Part shown: positions 1 through 8,570 of the stretch, piece by piece | How the letters are laid out: every line of letters begins with the position of its first letter | Position numbering within the stretch: the first letter of the stretch is position 1 | Origin: CAZKBP01 sp964551015 | GTDB lineage: Bacteria > Bacteroidota > Bacteroidia > Cytophagales > Microscillaceae | DNA: 64,000 bases | Assembly (NCBI GenBank): GCA_964551015.1 | Contig: CAZKBP010000001.1 | Location: forward strand, 124,001 to 188,000 | Direction of reading: 5' to 3' | Notes under the pieces: generated by a model | What the model was told of the DNA's origin: nothing | Seen by the model: the letters and a program-made list of their open reading frames with translations, nothing else | Database searches by the model: none | Translations under genes and position numbers: made by a program

Positions 1-57
1 ACGTGGATAAACCGCAAGGCTAACCGCTCCGTGGAGGTTCGAGTCCTCCTCTCACAG
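1..57 (+). tRNA. 3' end of a probable tRNA gene (truncated by the window)
   Basis: A T-arm is readable: stem GGAGG (33-37), loop TTCGAGT (38-44), stem CCTCC (45-49). It is followed by seven bases that would be the 3' acceptor strand (50-56) and a G discriminator at 57. CCA is not encoded, which is common in Bacteroidota. The 32 bases before the T-arm do not give a canonical anticodon loop that I trust, so the isotype is not called; the length would suit a long variable arm (serine/leucine class). A hairpin with a T-run follows at 66-125. The 5' half lies outside the window. Confidence 0.45.
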
Positions 58-65
58 CTGACAAG

Positions 66-125
66 TTGCAGGTTGATGGCAGATTCTTTTGAAGCAAAGA
101 AGCCTATCACCTGCAATTTTTATTT
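66..125 (+). terminator. Terminator-like hairpin after the tRNA end
   Basis: TTGCAGGT (66-73) pairs with ACCTGCAA (109-116), followed by TTTTTATTT. The loop is long. It could end the tRNA transcript on the plus strand and lies against the 3' end of the convergent ABC gene. Confidence 0.5.
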
Positions 126-1979
126 ATACCCTACCGCTTGCAGGTTGAATAATTCTGCATACAATCCACCTTTGGTCAGTAATTCTTCGTGAGAGCCGAG
201 TTCCTGCGTTCTTCCTTTCCGAAGCACCAAGATACGATCGGCCATTCTGACCGTAGAAAAGCGGTGAGAGATGAGCACGGCTGTTTTGCCCTGTGTCAAT
301 TCAGAAAAACGTTCGAAGACTTCATACTCGGCACGAGCATCTAGAGCAGCCGTGGGTTCATCTAAGATGAGCAGTTGGGCATCGCGCATGTAGGCACGAC
401 CCAGCGCCACTTTCTGCCATTCTCCCCCTGAGAGTTCTACTCCTTTGGCAAAGCGACGACCGAGCATTTGTTCGTAGCCATCTGGAAGTTTTTGGATGAC
501 GGTATCGGCCAAGCTTTGCTGGGCAGCGTGGATAATTTGGTCTTGAGCTTCCCGCTGTTCAATTTTACCTATGGCAATATTATCAGAAATATTCATCTGA
601 AAGCGCACAAAATCTTGGAAAATCACCCCTACCAATTGGCGATAAGCTAATAAATCATAGTCTCTGATATCTTTACCGTCCAGCAAAATACGACCTTCAT
701 CAGGATCATAAAGGCGAGCCAAGAGCTTGACGAGCGTAGTTTTGCCTGCTCCGTTTTCACCCACTAAGGCTAGTTTTTCTCCGGCTCTCAGCTCAAAAGA
801 AATATGGCGTACCGCCCAGACATCGGAGTTGGGATACTTAAAGCCCACATCTTCAAATTGGAAACCACTCTGAATTTGCTGCCTAGGTAGTACGGCTTGC
901 TCTGGAGATTGAATTTTGGGTTCAATTGCAAAAAAATCAAATAAGTCTTGTAAATAAAGCGCATCTTGGGCAATGGCCGAAAAGCGTCCGAGCATCGCTT
1001 GTAAGAGCGACTGCAAACGACTAAATGAACCCGAGAGGAAAGTCAGATCACCTACACTCAAAACACCCAATACGGTCTGCCAGATGATATAAACATAGGC
1101 CAGGTAATAACCAATGCTACCCAAAGCACTAAAAAGTAGCCCCCACACGCTCCTTTTCACCACCAAGGAGCGATTGACCCGATAATAGCGGTCTGCTAAG
1201 TCTTTGAACCGCCCCGTAATAAAATCTGCTAGGCCAAAAATCTTAACTTCTTTGGCGGTTTCGTCACTAGCCCCGACGTAGCGGAGATAATCCAATTCGC
1301 GACGCTCGGGTGTCCAGCCCCGAGCAATAGAGTAACTATAACGATTAAAATAAGTATCACTGACAAACGAGGGTACAATGCTGAGAATCAGGAAGAAAAT
1401 CAGCCAAGGATTGAAGATGACCAAGCCCGCTCCCAACGAAAGCAGGGTGATAAAATCTTGAAACTGACTCAGGATTTGAGACATCAAACGTACTCTGCCC
1501 GTGGTCTGACGACGCGCCCGCTCTAGCTTGTCATAAAACTTGGAATCCTCGAATTGTGCCAAGTCCATCCGAGCCGCGTGTTTCATCAGGCGGACAGAGC
1601 TTTCATTAGCAAACAAATCACCCAATAAGGCATCTACCAGCGAGATTCCCCGATTGAAAAGATCCGAGAGAATAATGAGGCCAAACTCGATCCATACATA
1701 GTTCCAGAGTTGATCTGCTTGGGTAATATCTCCTGAGGGAATCAGGCGGATAATTTCATCAATGATAAGCTTTCCTAGATAGAGAGTGGCCACAGGGATT
1801 CCTGATTTGAGCAAGCGTAGGGAGATATTCGCCACGGTGAGGCCACGGTGAGTTTCCCAGATAAGAGCCAACAACTTGGGAATATTCTTAAAAGCCGCCA
1901 TATTTTCTTTGAGGCTAGCGGGGGCACGTCGAGGATCTTTTTTGGTTTGAATCCCAAAAAGTCTTTTCCAAAATGACAT
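120..1979 (-). CDS. ABC exporter, fused permease and ATPase (half-transporter)
   Basis: Membrane export protein of the MsbA/lipid-drug exporter type, likely a homodimer in the inner membrane. The N-terminal ~340 residues carry hydrophobic segments of a six-helix transmembrane domain. The C-terminal nucleotide-binding domain has Walker A (GENGAGKTT, about residue 405), an ABC signature in the form LSGGEWQK (about 515), Walker B (LLILDEPTAALD, about 536) and an H-loop (LISHR, about 567). The 619-residue length fits a half-transporter. The signature has W-Q-K where Q-R-Q is usual, which is seen in some Bacteroidota exporters. The substrate cannot be told from sequence. It stands alone, divergent from hisG. 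Confidence 0.9.
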   Translation of the reverse strand: MSFWKRLFGIQTKKDPRRAPASLKENMAAFKNIPKLLALIWETHRGLTVANISLRLLKSGIPVATLYLGKLIIDEIIRLIPSGDITQADQLWNYVWIEFGLIILSDLFNRGISLVDALLGDLFANESSVRLMKHAARMDLAQFEDSKFYDKLERARRQTTGRVRLMSQILSQFQDFITLLSLGAGLVIFNPWLIFFLILSIVPSFVSDTYFNRYSYSIARGWTPERRELDYLRYVGASDETAKEVKIFGLADFITGRFKDLADRYYRVNRSLVVKRSVWGLLFSALGSIGYYLAYVYIIWQTVLGVLSVGDLTFLSGSFSRLQSLLQAMLGRFSAIAQDALYLQDLFDFFAIEPKIQSPEQAVLPRQQIQSGFQFEDVGFKYPNSDVWAVRHISFELRAGEKLALVGENGAGKTTLVKLLARLYDPDEGRILLDGKDIRDYDLLAYRQLVGVIFQDFVRFQMNISDNIAIGKIEQREAQDQIIHAAQQSLADTVIQKLPDGYEQMLGRRFAKGVELSGGEWQKVALGRAYMRDAQLLILDEPTAALDARAEYEVFERFSELTQGKTAVLISHRFSTVRMADRILVLRKGRTQELGSHEELLTKGGLYAELFNLQAVGYK

Positions 1980-2176
1980 AAGCAGGGTTTGCGTTAAGGT
2001 TAAAGTGGATGAAGCACTGCTAAGCTTTGCTTCTTAGCTTGTGACGATCGATTTCAAAACAAATTTCAAGGTTTTTCTGCGCAATTTTTTTATTTTTAGA
2101 AAATAAGTAAACAGAAACAAGAACATCAAGTTGGTATTTTCCGAGTTGAAAGAAACGATAAATGACAGAAACTTCA

Positions 2177-2184
2177 TAATTTTG
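2177..2184 (+). promoter_or_regulatory. Bacteroidota -7 promoter box for hisG
   Basis: TAATTTTG matches TAnnTTTG exactly, 20 bases before the proposed TTG start of hisG. No convincing -33 element is seen at normal spacing. Confidence 0.5.
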
Positions 2185-2204
2185 TCTCTTTAACCAAATT
2201 TGCA

Positions 2205-3071
2205 TTGACCTTGGAAGATAAATTACGTTTAGCCATACAAAAATCTGGTCGTCTGAGTGAAGGAAGCCTCCGTCTGATCCGTGAATGTGGTATTTCTTTC
2301 ACACAAGCCGTAGGAAAATTAAAAGCAGAATCGCACAATTTCCCCTTAGAATTTCTCTTTCTCAGAGATGATGATATTCCCAAATACGTGGCGAGTGGAA
2401 TTGCTGATATCGGTATTGTGGGCGAGAATGTATTAGTTGAAAAAAGAGAACGCGTAGAAAATATTGCCCCCTTGGGTTTCTCTAGATGTAGACTTTCTAT
2501 CGCTGTATCCAGAGATTTTCCTTACGAAGGAGTCAAGAGCTTGCAGGGGCTTAAAATTGCTACCTCTTACCCGCGTATCTTGGGTACGTATTTGGAAAAA
2601 AATCATGTAGAAGCGGAAATTCACGAGATTAGTGGCTCTGTCGAGATTGCCCCTAGTATTGGCTTGGCACAGGCAGTTTGCGATATTGTCAGTTCTGGAA
2701 GTACCCTCATTAGCAATGGACTGAAAGAAGTAGAACGTATCTTCAAGTCCGAAGCAGTATTGATTGCCAGTCCAAAATTATCCCCAAGACGACAAGATAT
2801 ACTCAACCAACTCTTATTTCGCATCCAATCCGTCAAGACGGCAGGCAACTACAAGTACATCATGATGAATGTGCCCAATGAGGCTATTGCCGAGATCGGA
2901 GAACTATTACCTGTGATCAAAAGCCCGACCGTCATGCCCCTGGCGATGGACGGCTGGAGCTCTATCCATTCTGTGGTAGAAGAAGATACTTTCTGGAAAA
3001 TGATCGAGAAATTAAAAGCCGCCGGTGCCGAAGGTATCTTGGTGCTACCCATTGAGAAGATGATATTGTAA
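2205..3071 (+). CDS. hisG: ATP phosphoribosyltransferase, long form
   Basis: First enzyme of histidine synthesis: condenses ATP and PRPP to phosphoribosyl-ATP. Cytoplasmic. The N-terminal part (KLRLAIQKSGRLSEGSL) is the usual HisG opening, and DIVSSGSTL (about residue 159) is the phosphate-binding loop for PRPP. At 288 residues it is the long form, whose C-terminal ~75 residues form the ACT-like domain that binds histidine for feedback inhibition; no HisZ is then needed. The frame is closed by TGA at 2163, and the only reasonable starts are TTG at 2205 or TTG at 2211. hisD begins 24 bases downstream. Confidence 0.93.
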   Translation: MTLEDKLRLAIQKSGRLSEGSLRLIRECGISFTQAVGKLKAESHNFPLEFLFLRDDDIPKYVASGIADIGIVGENVLVEKRERVENIAPLGFSRCRLSIAVSRDFPYEGVKSLQGLKIATSYPRILGTYLEKNHVEAEIHEISGSVEIAPSIGLAQAVCDIVSSGSTLISNGLKEVERIFKSEAVLIASPKLSPRRQDILNQLLFRIQSVKTAGNYKYIMMNVPNEAIAEIGELLPVIKSPTVMPLAMDGWSSIHSVVEEDTFWKMIEKLKAAGAEGILVLPIEKMIL

Positions 3072-3095
3072 ACATAAGCTATTCTATAAAAGAAC

Positions 3096-4385
3096 ATGAG
3101 AAAAATTGTCCATCCCCCCAAGTCTAGCTGGACGGAACTTTGCCGTCGCGCTGGTCAGCAGTATGCCGACCTCTATCAAGCTGTGACCCCTATTCTCAAG
3201 CAAGTGAAAGAAGAAGGTGATGCCGCCCTCAGAAGATATGTACTACGCTTCGATGATGTGCTGATCGAGGAATTTAAAGTGAAGCCCAAAGAATTTGAAG
3301 AGGCCAATGCCTTCGTGAGTACGGAACTCAAAAAAGCGATCCAAATCGCCAAGTATAACATTGCCAAATTCCATATCGCTCAAAAAGAGTCTATCCATAA
3401 GATTGAGACAATGGAAGGCGTATCTTGCTGGCGACGCAGTACCCCCATTGAGAAGGTAGGACTCTATATTCCCAGCCAGAGCGCACCGCTGTTTTCTACC
3501 ATACTGATGCTGGGAATCCCGGCAAATATGGCAGGTTGTGAGGACATCGTGCTTTGCTCTACTCCTAATAAAGACGGTAGAATTCACCCCGTTTTGTTAT
3601 ACACGGCTCATTTACTAAATATTAAAAATGTATTCAAAGTAGGAGGGGCGCAGGCCATCGCAGCCATGGCCTACGGCACCGAAACGGTTCCTAAGGTATA
3701 TAAAATCTTTGGCCCGAGTAATCAGTATGTAACCGCTGCTAAGCAATTGGTAGCCGAAGATGGCCTGGCGATTGACATGACCGCAGGTCCCTCTGAGCTA
3801 CTCGTGATCGCAGATGAAACTTCTAATCCTGTCTTCGTGGCGGCCGATCTGCTCTCTCAGGCTGAGCACGGAACCGACAGCCAAGTGATTTTGGCTACAC
3901 CTTCGGAACAATTAGTAGATGAAGTCTTGGCAGAAGTGAGAAAACAAGTGGAGGAGCTTCCCAGAAAAGCCATTGCCAAACAATCTCTGGAAAAAAGCTT
4001 AGCCATCGTTTTTCAAAATAATATGGAGGCCATGCATTTTTCTAATGAATACGCTCCTGAGCATTTAATCATTTCCACGGCTAATGACGAAATTCTAGCT
4101 GAAAAAGTAATCAACGCTGGCTCTGTGTTTCTAGGAAATTACTCTCCAGAGAGCGTGGGTGATTATGCTTCTGGCACAAATCATACTTTACCCACAGAAG
4201 GCTATGCCAAGTCTTTTAGTGGGGTTTCTTTAGATAGTTTCGTGAAAAAAATTACTTTCCAGAAACTAACCGACCGAGGCATTCAAAATATTGGAAAAAC
4301 CGTGGAATTAATGGCCGAAGCCGAAGGCCTCCACGCGCATCGCAACGCGGTAAGGGTTCGTCTCGATGCACTTCAAAATTCATAA
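3096..4385 (+). CDS. hisD: Histidinol dehydrogenase
   Basis: Oxidises L-histidinol to L-histidine in two NAD-dependent steps; zinc enzyme, cytoplasmic. The 429-residue length is normal. Visible family blocks are QAEHGTD (about 253), EYAPEHLI (about 318) and the loop GNYSPESVGDYASGTNH (about 345-361), which hold the zinc ligands and catalytic residues. It follows hisG by 24 bases, so the two are probably co-transcribed. A strong hairpin with a T-run lies just after its stop. Confidence 0.95.
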   Translation: MRKIVHPPKSSWTELCRRAGQQYADLYQAVTPILKQVKEEGDAALRRYVLRFDDVLIEEFKVKPKEFEEANAFVSTELKKAIQIAKYNIAKFHIAQKESIHKIETMEGVSCWRRSTPIEKVGLYIPSQSAPLFSTILMLGIPANMAGCEDIVLCSTPNKDGRIHPVLLYTAHLLNIKNVFKVGGAQAIAAMAYGTETVPKVYKIFGPSNQYVTAAKQLVAEDGLAIDMTAGPSELLVIADETSNPVFVAADLLSQAEHGTDSQVILATPSEQLVDEVLAEVRKQVEELPRKAIAKQSLEKSLAIVFQNNMEAMHFSNEYAPEHLIISTANDEILAEKVINAGSVFLGNYSPESVGDYASGTNHTLPTEGYAKSFSGVSLDSFVKKITFQKLTDRGIQNIGKTVELMAEAEGLHAHRNAVRVRLDALQNS

Positions 4386-4397
4386 TATATTGCTCAT

Positions 4398-4433
4398 GGA
4401 AGGAGTTGAGCGACAACTCCTTCCTGATTTTTT
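4398..4433 (+). terminator. Strong intrinsic terminator-like hairpin between hisD and hisC
   Basis: GGAAGGAGTTG (4398-4408) pairs perfectly with CAACTCCTTCC (4414-4424) over 11 bp with a 5-base loop, followed by TGATTTTTT. It sits in the 83-base gap between hisD and hisC, both on the plus strand. Confidence 0.8.
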
Positions 4434-4468
4434 GCTAGCATGATATCCGCCTTTAATCTCCTACTAAT

Positions 4469-5536
4469 ATGCCCATCAGTATTCAAGATTTACTCAGAAA
4501 TAACGTACGATCCTTTCAAGCTTATTCTTCGGCTCGTGATGAATTCTCAGGCGAAGCTAATATTTTTTTAGATGCGAACGAAAACGCCTTCGGGCCAGTG
4601 GTCGAATCCGAACAAGCTTATCATCGTTATCCTGACCCTCTGCATAGGGCTTTGAGAAGTCGTTTTGCCGAATTAGAAAAAATCAGACCAGAACAAATTT
4701 TTGTGGGTAACGGTAGTGATGAAGCCATTGATTTACTGATGCGAGCCTTTTGCCAACCGAGTAAAGATCAGATTCTGATCATGCCTCCTACCTACGGAAT
4801 GTATAAAGTCTGTGCAGAGCTAAACGATATCAATGTCATTGAAATCCCCTTACTTCCTGATTTTCAAATTGACCGAGATAGTATTCGCGATATGCTCTAT
4901 GCCAAAATCAAGATGATCTTTTTGGCTTCTCCCAACAACCCTACGGGTAATTTGCTCGATCAAGAAGATATTATCTACATTCTGCAAAGTTTCAAAGGAA
5001 TTGTAGTGGTAGATGAAGCTTATGTAGATTTTTGTTCAAAGGCTAGTTTGGTTTCGCTTTTGCCTCGCTACAATAATCTGGTCATCCTGCGTACTTTTTC
5101 CAAGGCTTGGGGCTTAGCAGGTTTGCGCTTAGGAATGGCTCTGGCTGATCCCGAGATCATTCAGGTGCTCAATAAAATTAAGCCACCTTACAATGTCAAT
5201 CTGCTCACGCAACAAGTGGCACAAGCAGCTTTGGCTCAAGTGGAGGTGAAGGATCAAAAAATTGCGCAAATTTTAGAAGAAAAGGCTTTCTTGGAACAAC
5301 GCCTGAGTCAACTTCCTGTGATTTTGAAGGTCTATCCCTCTGATGCTAATTTTTTCTTGCTCAAAGTAGAAGAGGCGAAACAACTTTATCGCTATCTGAT
5401 CAATCGGCAGATCATCGTACGCGATCGCTCCCGCGTTTTACTTTGTGAGGATTGCCTCAGGGTTACCGTGGGTACGCGGCAAGAGAATGAAGCCTTGCTC
5501 GAGGCTCTGAAAAGCTTCACCACGGAAATGAGATGA
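4469..5536 (+). CDS. hisC: Histidinol-phosphate aminotransferase
   Basis: PLP-dependent class I/II aminotransferase converting imidazole acetol phosphate to histidinol phosphate with glutamate. Seen: the PLP-lysine block TFSKAWGLAGLRLG (Lys about residue 211), SPNNPTGN (about 153), DEAYVDF (about 188) and the C-terminal arginine region RVTVGT. The 355-residue length is typical. Its position after hisG-hisD supports the histidine role over other aminotransferases. Because of the hairpin upstream, its expression may depend on read-through or on a promoter inside the short gap that I could not identify. The remaining his genes are not in this window. Confidence 0.93.
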   Translation: MPISIQDLLRNNVRSFQAYSSARDEFSGEANIFLDANENAFGPVVESEQAYHRYPDPLHRALRSRFAELEKIRPEQIFVGNGSDEAIDLLMRAFCQPSKDQILIMPPTYGMYKVCAELNDINVIEIPLLPDFQIDRDSIRDMLYAKIKMIFLASPNNPTGNLLDQEDIIYILQSFKGIVVVDEAYVDFCSKASLVSLLPRYNNLVILRTFSKAWGLAGLRLGMALADPEIIQVLNKIKPPYNVNLLTQQVAQAALAQVEVKDQKIAQILEEKAFLEQRLSQLPVILKVYPSDANFFLLKVEEAKQLYRYLINRQIIVRDRSRVLLCEDCLRVTVGTRQENEALLEALKSFTTEMR

Positions 5537-5577
5537 TGAAGCTGACGGTCTAGCTATCCATGAAGGCGCGAACCTAT

Positions 5578-6849
5578 TTAGCTTAGGATCGCTAGAAAAT
5601 AGCTTTTCCCTTTTTTAATCAAGAGATATTTATCTTTTAGAGGACGAAAATCAGGCTTGGATTCTCCCTGATCTTTGCTGATTTTTTCTTGATTGACACT
5701 GATGGCATTGCCCTTGATTAAGCGACGAACCTCCCCGTTAGACATATTCATGGTTTCTGCCAATACATCCACGGTGCGCTCAAAGCCATTAAAAGCTTCT
5801 CGGGTAAAATGCTTACCGGGCACGCCCTCGAATACTTCTGTCAGGGTTTTTTCATCGGTATTCTCAAAATCATCCAAGGTAGATTTGCCAAAGAGTAAGG
5901 CAGAGGCTTTTTGTGCCTTTTCTAACTCCTCTTCCGAGTGAACGCGTCGGGTGATATCCTCGGCCAAGATGCGCTTGAGGGCATTGGGATTCGTGGCGTG
6001 CTCTTGCTCCAGAGCTTCTATTTCTTCCCGTTCAAAGGTCGTGAAATAACGCAAAAGCTTCGGTAGGTCATCATCACTTACATTGACCCAAAACTGGTAA
6101 AATTTGTAAGGTGAAGTCAATTCTGGGTCTAGCCATACGTTGCCATCTTCAGATTTTCCGAATTTATTTCCATCTGACTTAGTGAGTAGCGGGCAGGTGA
6201 GCGCGTAAACTTCACCTCCCTCCATGCGACGGATGAGCTCTGTCCCCGTGGTGATGTTACCCCATTGGTCGGAGCCACCCATTTGGAGTTTACAGTTCTT
6301 ATGCTGGTAGAGGTGGTAAAAATCGTAACCTTGGAAAAGCTGATAAGAAAATTCTGTAAAAGAAATACCCGTTTCTAAACGGTTTTTGACCGAATCTTTG
6401 GCCATCATATAATTGACAGTCAGATGCTTACCAACATTTCGCAAGAATTCTAGTAAAGAAAAATCTTTGTACCAATCATAATTATTGACCAGTTCGGCGG
6501 CATTCTCTTCTGCCTCGAAATCAAGAAATTTCTCCAGCTGTTGACGAATGCCGGCCACATTCGCGGCGAGGGTTTCTTCGGAGAGTAGATTCCTTTCCTT
6601 GGATTTGCCGGAAGGATCGCCGATCATCCCGGTTGCTCCGCCCACTAGAGCAATGGGCTTATGACCAGCTCTCTGAAAATGTACCAGAAGCATAATGGGT
6701 ACTAAATTGCCGATGTGGAGGGAGGAAGCCGTGGGGTCAAAACCAATATAGCCAGCAGTAACTTCCTGATTGAGTTGGGCTTCGGTTTCAGGTATGTGGT
6801 CTTGGAGCATACCTCGCCAAGTTAATTCTTCTATAAAATTTTTTTTCAT
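5578..6849 (-). CDS. tyrS: Tyrosyl-tRNA synthetase
   Basis: Charges tRNA-Tyr with tyrosine. Class I synthetase of the TyrRS type 1 group: the HIGH-type motif is HIGN (about residue 43) and the KMSKS-type motif is KFGKS (about 228). The tyrosine pocket region GSDQWGNITTG is present (about 190-200), and a C-terminal S4-like RNA-binding domain starts with the block EVRRLIKGNAISVN. The 423-residue length is normal. The gene converges on hisC with a 41-base gap. Confidence 0.96.
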   Translation of the reverse strand: MKKNFIEELTWRGMLQDHIPETEAQLNQEVTAGYIGFDPTASSLHIGNLVPIMLLVHFQRAGHKPIALVGGATGMIGDPSGKSKERNLLSEETLAANVAGIRQQLEKFLDFEAEENAAELVNNYDWYKDFSLLEFLRNVGKHLTVNYMMAKDSVKNRLETGISFTEFSYQLFQGYDFYHLYQHKNCKLQMGGSDQWGNITTGTELIRRMEGGEVYALTCPLLTKSDGNKFGKSEDGNVWLDPELTSPYKFYQFWVNVSDDDLPKLLRYFTTFEREEIEALEQEHATNPNALKRILAEDITRRVHSEEELEKAQKASALLFGKSTLDDFENTDEKTLTEVFEGVPGKHFTREAFNGFERTVDVLAETMNMSNGEVRRLIKGNAISVNQEKISKDQGESKPDFRPLKDKYLLIKKGKSYFLAILS

Positions 6850-6871
6850 CTTTTCTGGGAGCTAGGAGTCG

Positions 6872-6931
6872 GAATTTAGGAGTCAGAGATCGGCATTTTG
6901 ATACAAATATCTAGGCTTGATTCCTAAATTC
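6872..6931. repeat. Inverted repeat in the tyrS leader region
   Basis: GAATTTAGGA (6872-6881) and TCCTAAATTC (6922-6931) are perfect 10-base complements, 40 bases apart, just upstream of tyrS. The motif GGAGTC also recurs inside. Many synthetase leaders are regulated, but I see no T-box here (those are a Gram-positive feature). It may simply be a degenerate repeat. Confidence 0.4.
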
Positions 6932-7048
6932 TAAATTTTCTCTACTTCTACATACTATTTTCTTCTCTGCAAAACTGTGAAATTTTTCTGGAAAAACATT
7001 TTCTAAGTGAAGGCTTTCCGCACTTTCTTGAATTTATGGGATTGTTTT

Positions 7049-7056
7049 TACTTTTG
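7049..7056 (+). promoter_or_regulatory. Bacteroidota -7 promoter box for the deoxynucleoside kinase
   Basis: TACTTTTG matches TAnnTTTG. A TTCTTG sequence ends at 7030, leaving an 18-base spacer, which suits a -33 element. The ATG is at 7110. Confidence 0.5.
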
Positions 7057-7109
7057 TGACTAAGTAAAAAAAGCTTGGAGGAAACTTCAACTCATAACCT
7101 GTAATCCCC

Positions 7110-7727
7110 ATGCATATTGCTATTTCTGGAAATATTGGTGCTGGCAAAACGACCTTAGCTACGAAACTAGCTGAGCATTTTGGTTGGGAAGTTTGCTACG
7201 AATCCGTGGAAGACAATCCGTATTTAGAAGATTTTTATGCAGATATGAAGCGTTGGTCTTTTCACCTGCAAATTTATTTCTTGAATAGTCGTTTTCAACA
7301 AGTTTTGCAAGCAAAGCAGAACCCACGCACCACCATCCAAGATCGGAGTATCTATGAAGATGCTTACATATTTGCCCGTACCCTGAGAGAAAACCATCAG
7401 ATGACCGAACGAGACTTTCAGAATTATTGGCAGATTTTTCATAGCCTGGTCCAATTGGTGCCTCCTCCAGATTTGCTGATTTATCTACAAGCAGATTTGC
7501 CGAAGCTAAAAAAATACATTCAAAAGCGAGGGCGGTCTTATGAAAAAGACCTTTCAGACGATTACTTGTTGCATTTGAACAATCAATATGAAAAATGGAT
7601 TCATGAATATGAAGCAGGTCCGCTCTTGGTGGTTAATGTGAATGAAAAAGATTTTTTGAATAATTCCCAAGACTGGCAACAACTGCTAAGCAGCATTCAG
7701 GCGCATATACCCATGCCGCTCTCGTAA
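7110..7727 (+). CDS. Deoxynucleoside kinase (deoxyadenosine/deoxycytidine type)
   Basis: Phosphorylates deoxynucleosides with ATP in the salvage pathway; cytoplasmic. The P-loop GNIGAGKTTL lies at residues 7-16. The DNPYLEDFYADMKRWSF block with Gln-rich follow-up is the substrate pocket typical of Bacteroidota dNKs, and DRSIYED (about 78) is the catalytic DR-S motif. A lid region rich in arginine and lysine (KKYIQKRGRSYEK) follows at about 131-143. The 205-residue length is normal. The natural substrate (dA, dC or dG) cannot be fixed from sequence alone. yaaA follows 44 bases later and may be co-transcribed. Confidence 0.92.
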   Translation: MHIAISGNIGAGKTTLATKLAEHFGWEVCYESVEDNPYLEDFYADMKRWSFHLQIYFLNSRFQQVLQAKQNPRTTIQDRSIYEDAYIFARTLRENHQMTERDFQNYWQIFHSLVQLVPPPDLLIYLQADLPKLKKYIQKRGRSYEKDLSDDYLLHLNNQYEKWIHEYEAGPLLVVNVNEKDFLNNSQDWQQLLSSIQAHIPMPLS

Positions 7728-7771
7728 TGCTGGATTCAGGAACAATTACAACAATTTAATTTTTAAAAAAT

Positions 7772-8536
7772 ATGTTAATCGTGATCTCTCCAGCCAAGAC
7801 GCTGGATATGGAGAGCAACGGGATTGAATTTGCTCCCACTCAGCCCGTTTTTGCTGAGGAAGCCCATACCCTTGCCAAAAAATTACAAAAACTCTCTAAA
7901 AAGGAGTTGAGCAAACTGATGAGCATCAGTGAAAAGCTCACGGAACTGAACTATGACCGCTATCAAGCTTGGGAGCCTGAGTTTAATAAAGCGAATGCCA
8001 AACCTGCGCTCTTTGCTTTCAAGGGAGATGTGTATCAGGGATTAGAAGCCGAAACTTTTAGTCAAGATGATCTCGAATACGCACAACAGCATTTGCGAAT
8101 CTTATCTGGGTTGTACGGCGTGTTGCGCCCCATGGATTTGATGCAGGCTTACCGTTTGGAGATGGGAACTTCTCTGGAGGTGAAGGGCAATCAAAATCTA
8201 TATGCATTTTGGGGCGAAAAAATTACCCAGAAAATCAATGAAGCCCTAGCCGAGCAAAAAAAGCAAGTGTTGGTCAATCTAGCCTCTAACGAATACTTTG
8301 ATTCTATTCATCCAGATAAAATTGAGGGGACGATCATTACTCCTGTTTTCAAGGAATGGCGAGATGATAAGTATAAAATCATCAGCTTCAATGCCAAGAA
8401 AGCAAGAGGAATCATGAGTGCTTACATCATCAAAAATCGCGTAGAAGAAGCCGAAAAACTCAAGCTTTTCCAAGAAGATGGCTACGAGTATAATGATCGG
8501 CTTTCTTCGGAGCAAGAATGGGTTTTTACGAAGTAA
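7772..8536 (+). CDS. yaaA: Peroxide stress protein YaaA (DUF328/UPF0246)
   Basis: Member of the YaaA family, which in E. coli lowers intracellular free iron during peroxide stress and binds DNA. The N-terminal signature ISPAKTLD (residues 5-12) and the internal FKGDVYQGL, LYGVLRPMDLMQAYRLEMGT and NLASNEYF blocks are all present. The 254-residue length is normal. It follows the deoxynucleoside kinase by 44 bases on the same strand and converges on the mscS gene. Confidence 0.93.
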   Translation: MLIVISPAKTLDMESNGIEFAPTQPVFAEEAHTLAKKLQKLSKKELSKLMSISEKLTELNYDRYQAWEPEFNKANAKPALFAFKGDVYQGLEAETFSQDDLEYAQQHLRILSGLYGVLRPMDLMQAYRLEMGTSLEVKGNQNLYAFWGEKITQKINEALAEQKKQVLVNLASNEYFDSIHPDKIEGTIITPVFKEWRDDKYKIISFNAKKARGIMSAYIIKNRVEEAEKLKLFQEDGYEYNDRLSSEQEWVFTK

Positions 8537-8570
8537 AGACACGGATTTCTGAGCACGGAAAGCGTTTGGT

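Noticed and set aside
1..57. tmRNA 3' end
   Set aside because: The acceptor strand and lack of encoded CCA do not match the usual tmRNA end; a tRNA is simpler.
2020..2205. 61-residue minus-strand ORF divergent from hisG
   Set aside because: It overlaps the hisG promoter region and start, shows no recognisable motif, and is not needed to explain the spacer. Kept out of the features for lack of support.
6850..7109. T-box riboswitch upstream of tyrS
   Set aside because: The conserved T-box sequence and a terminator/antiterminator pair are not visible, and the family is rare in Bacteroidota.
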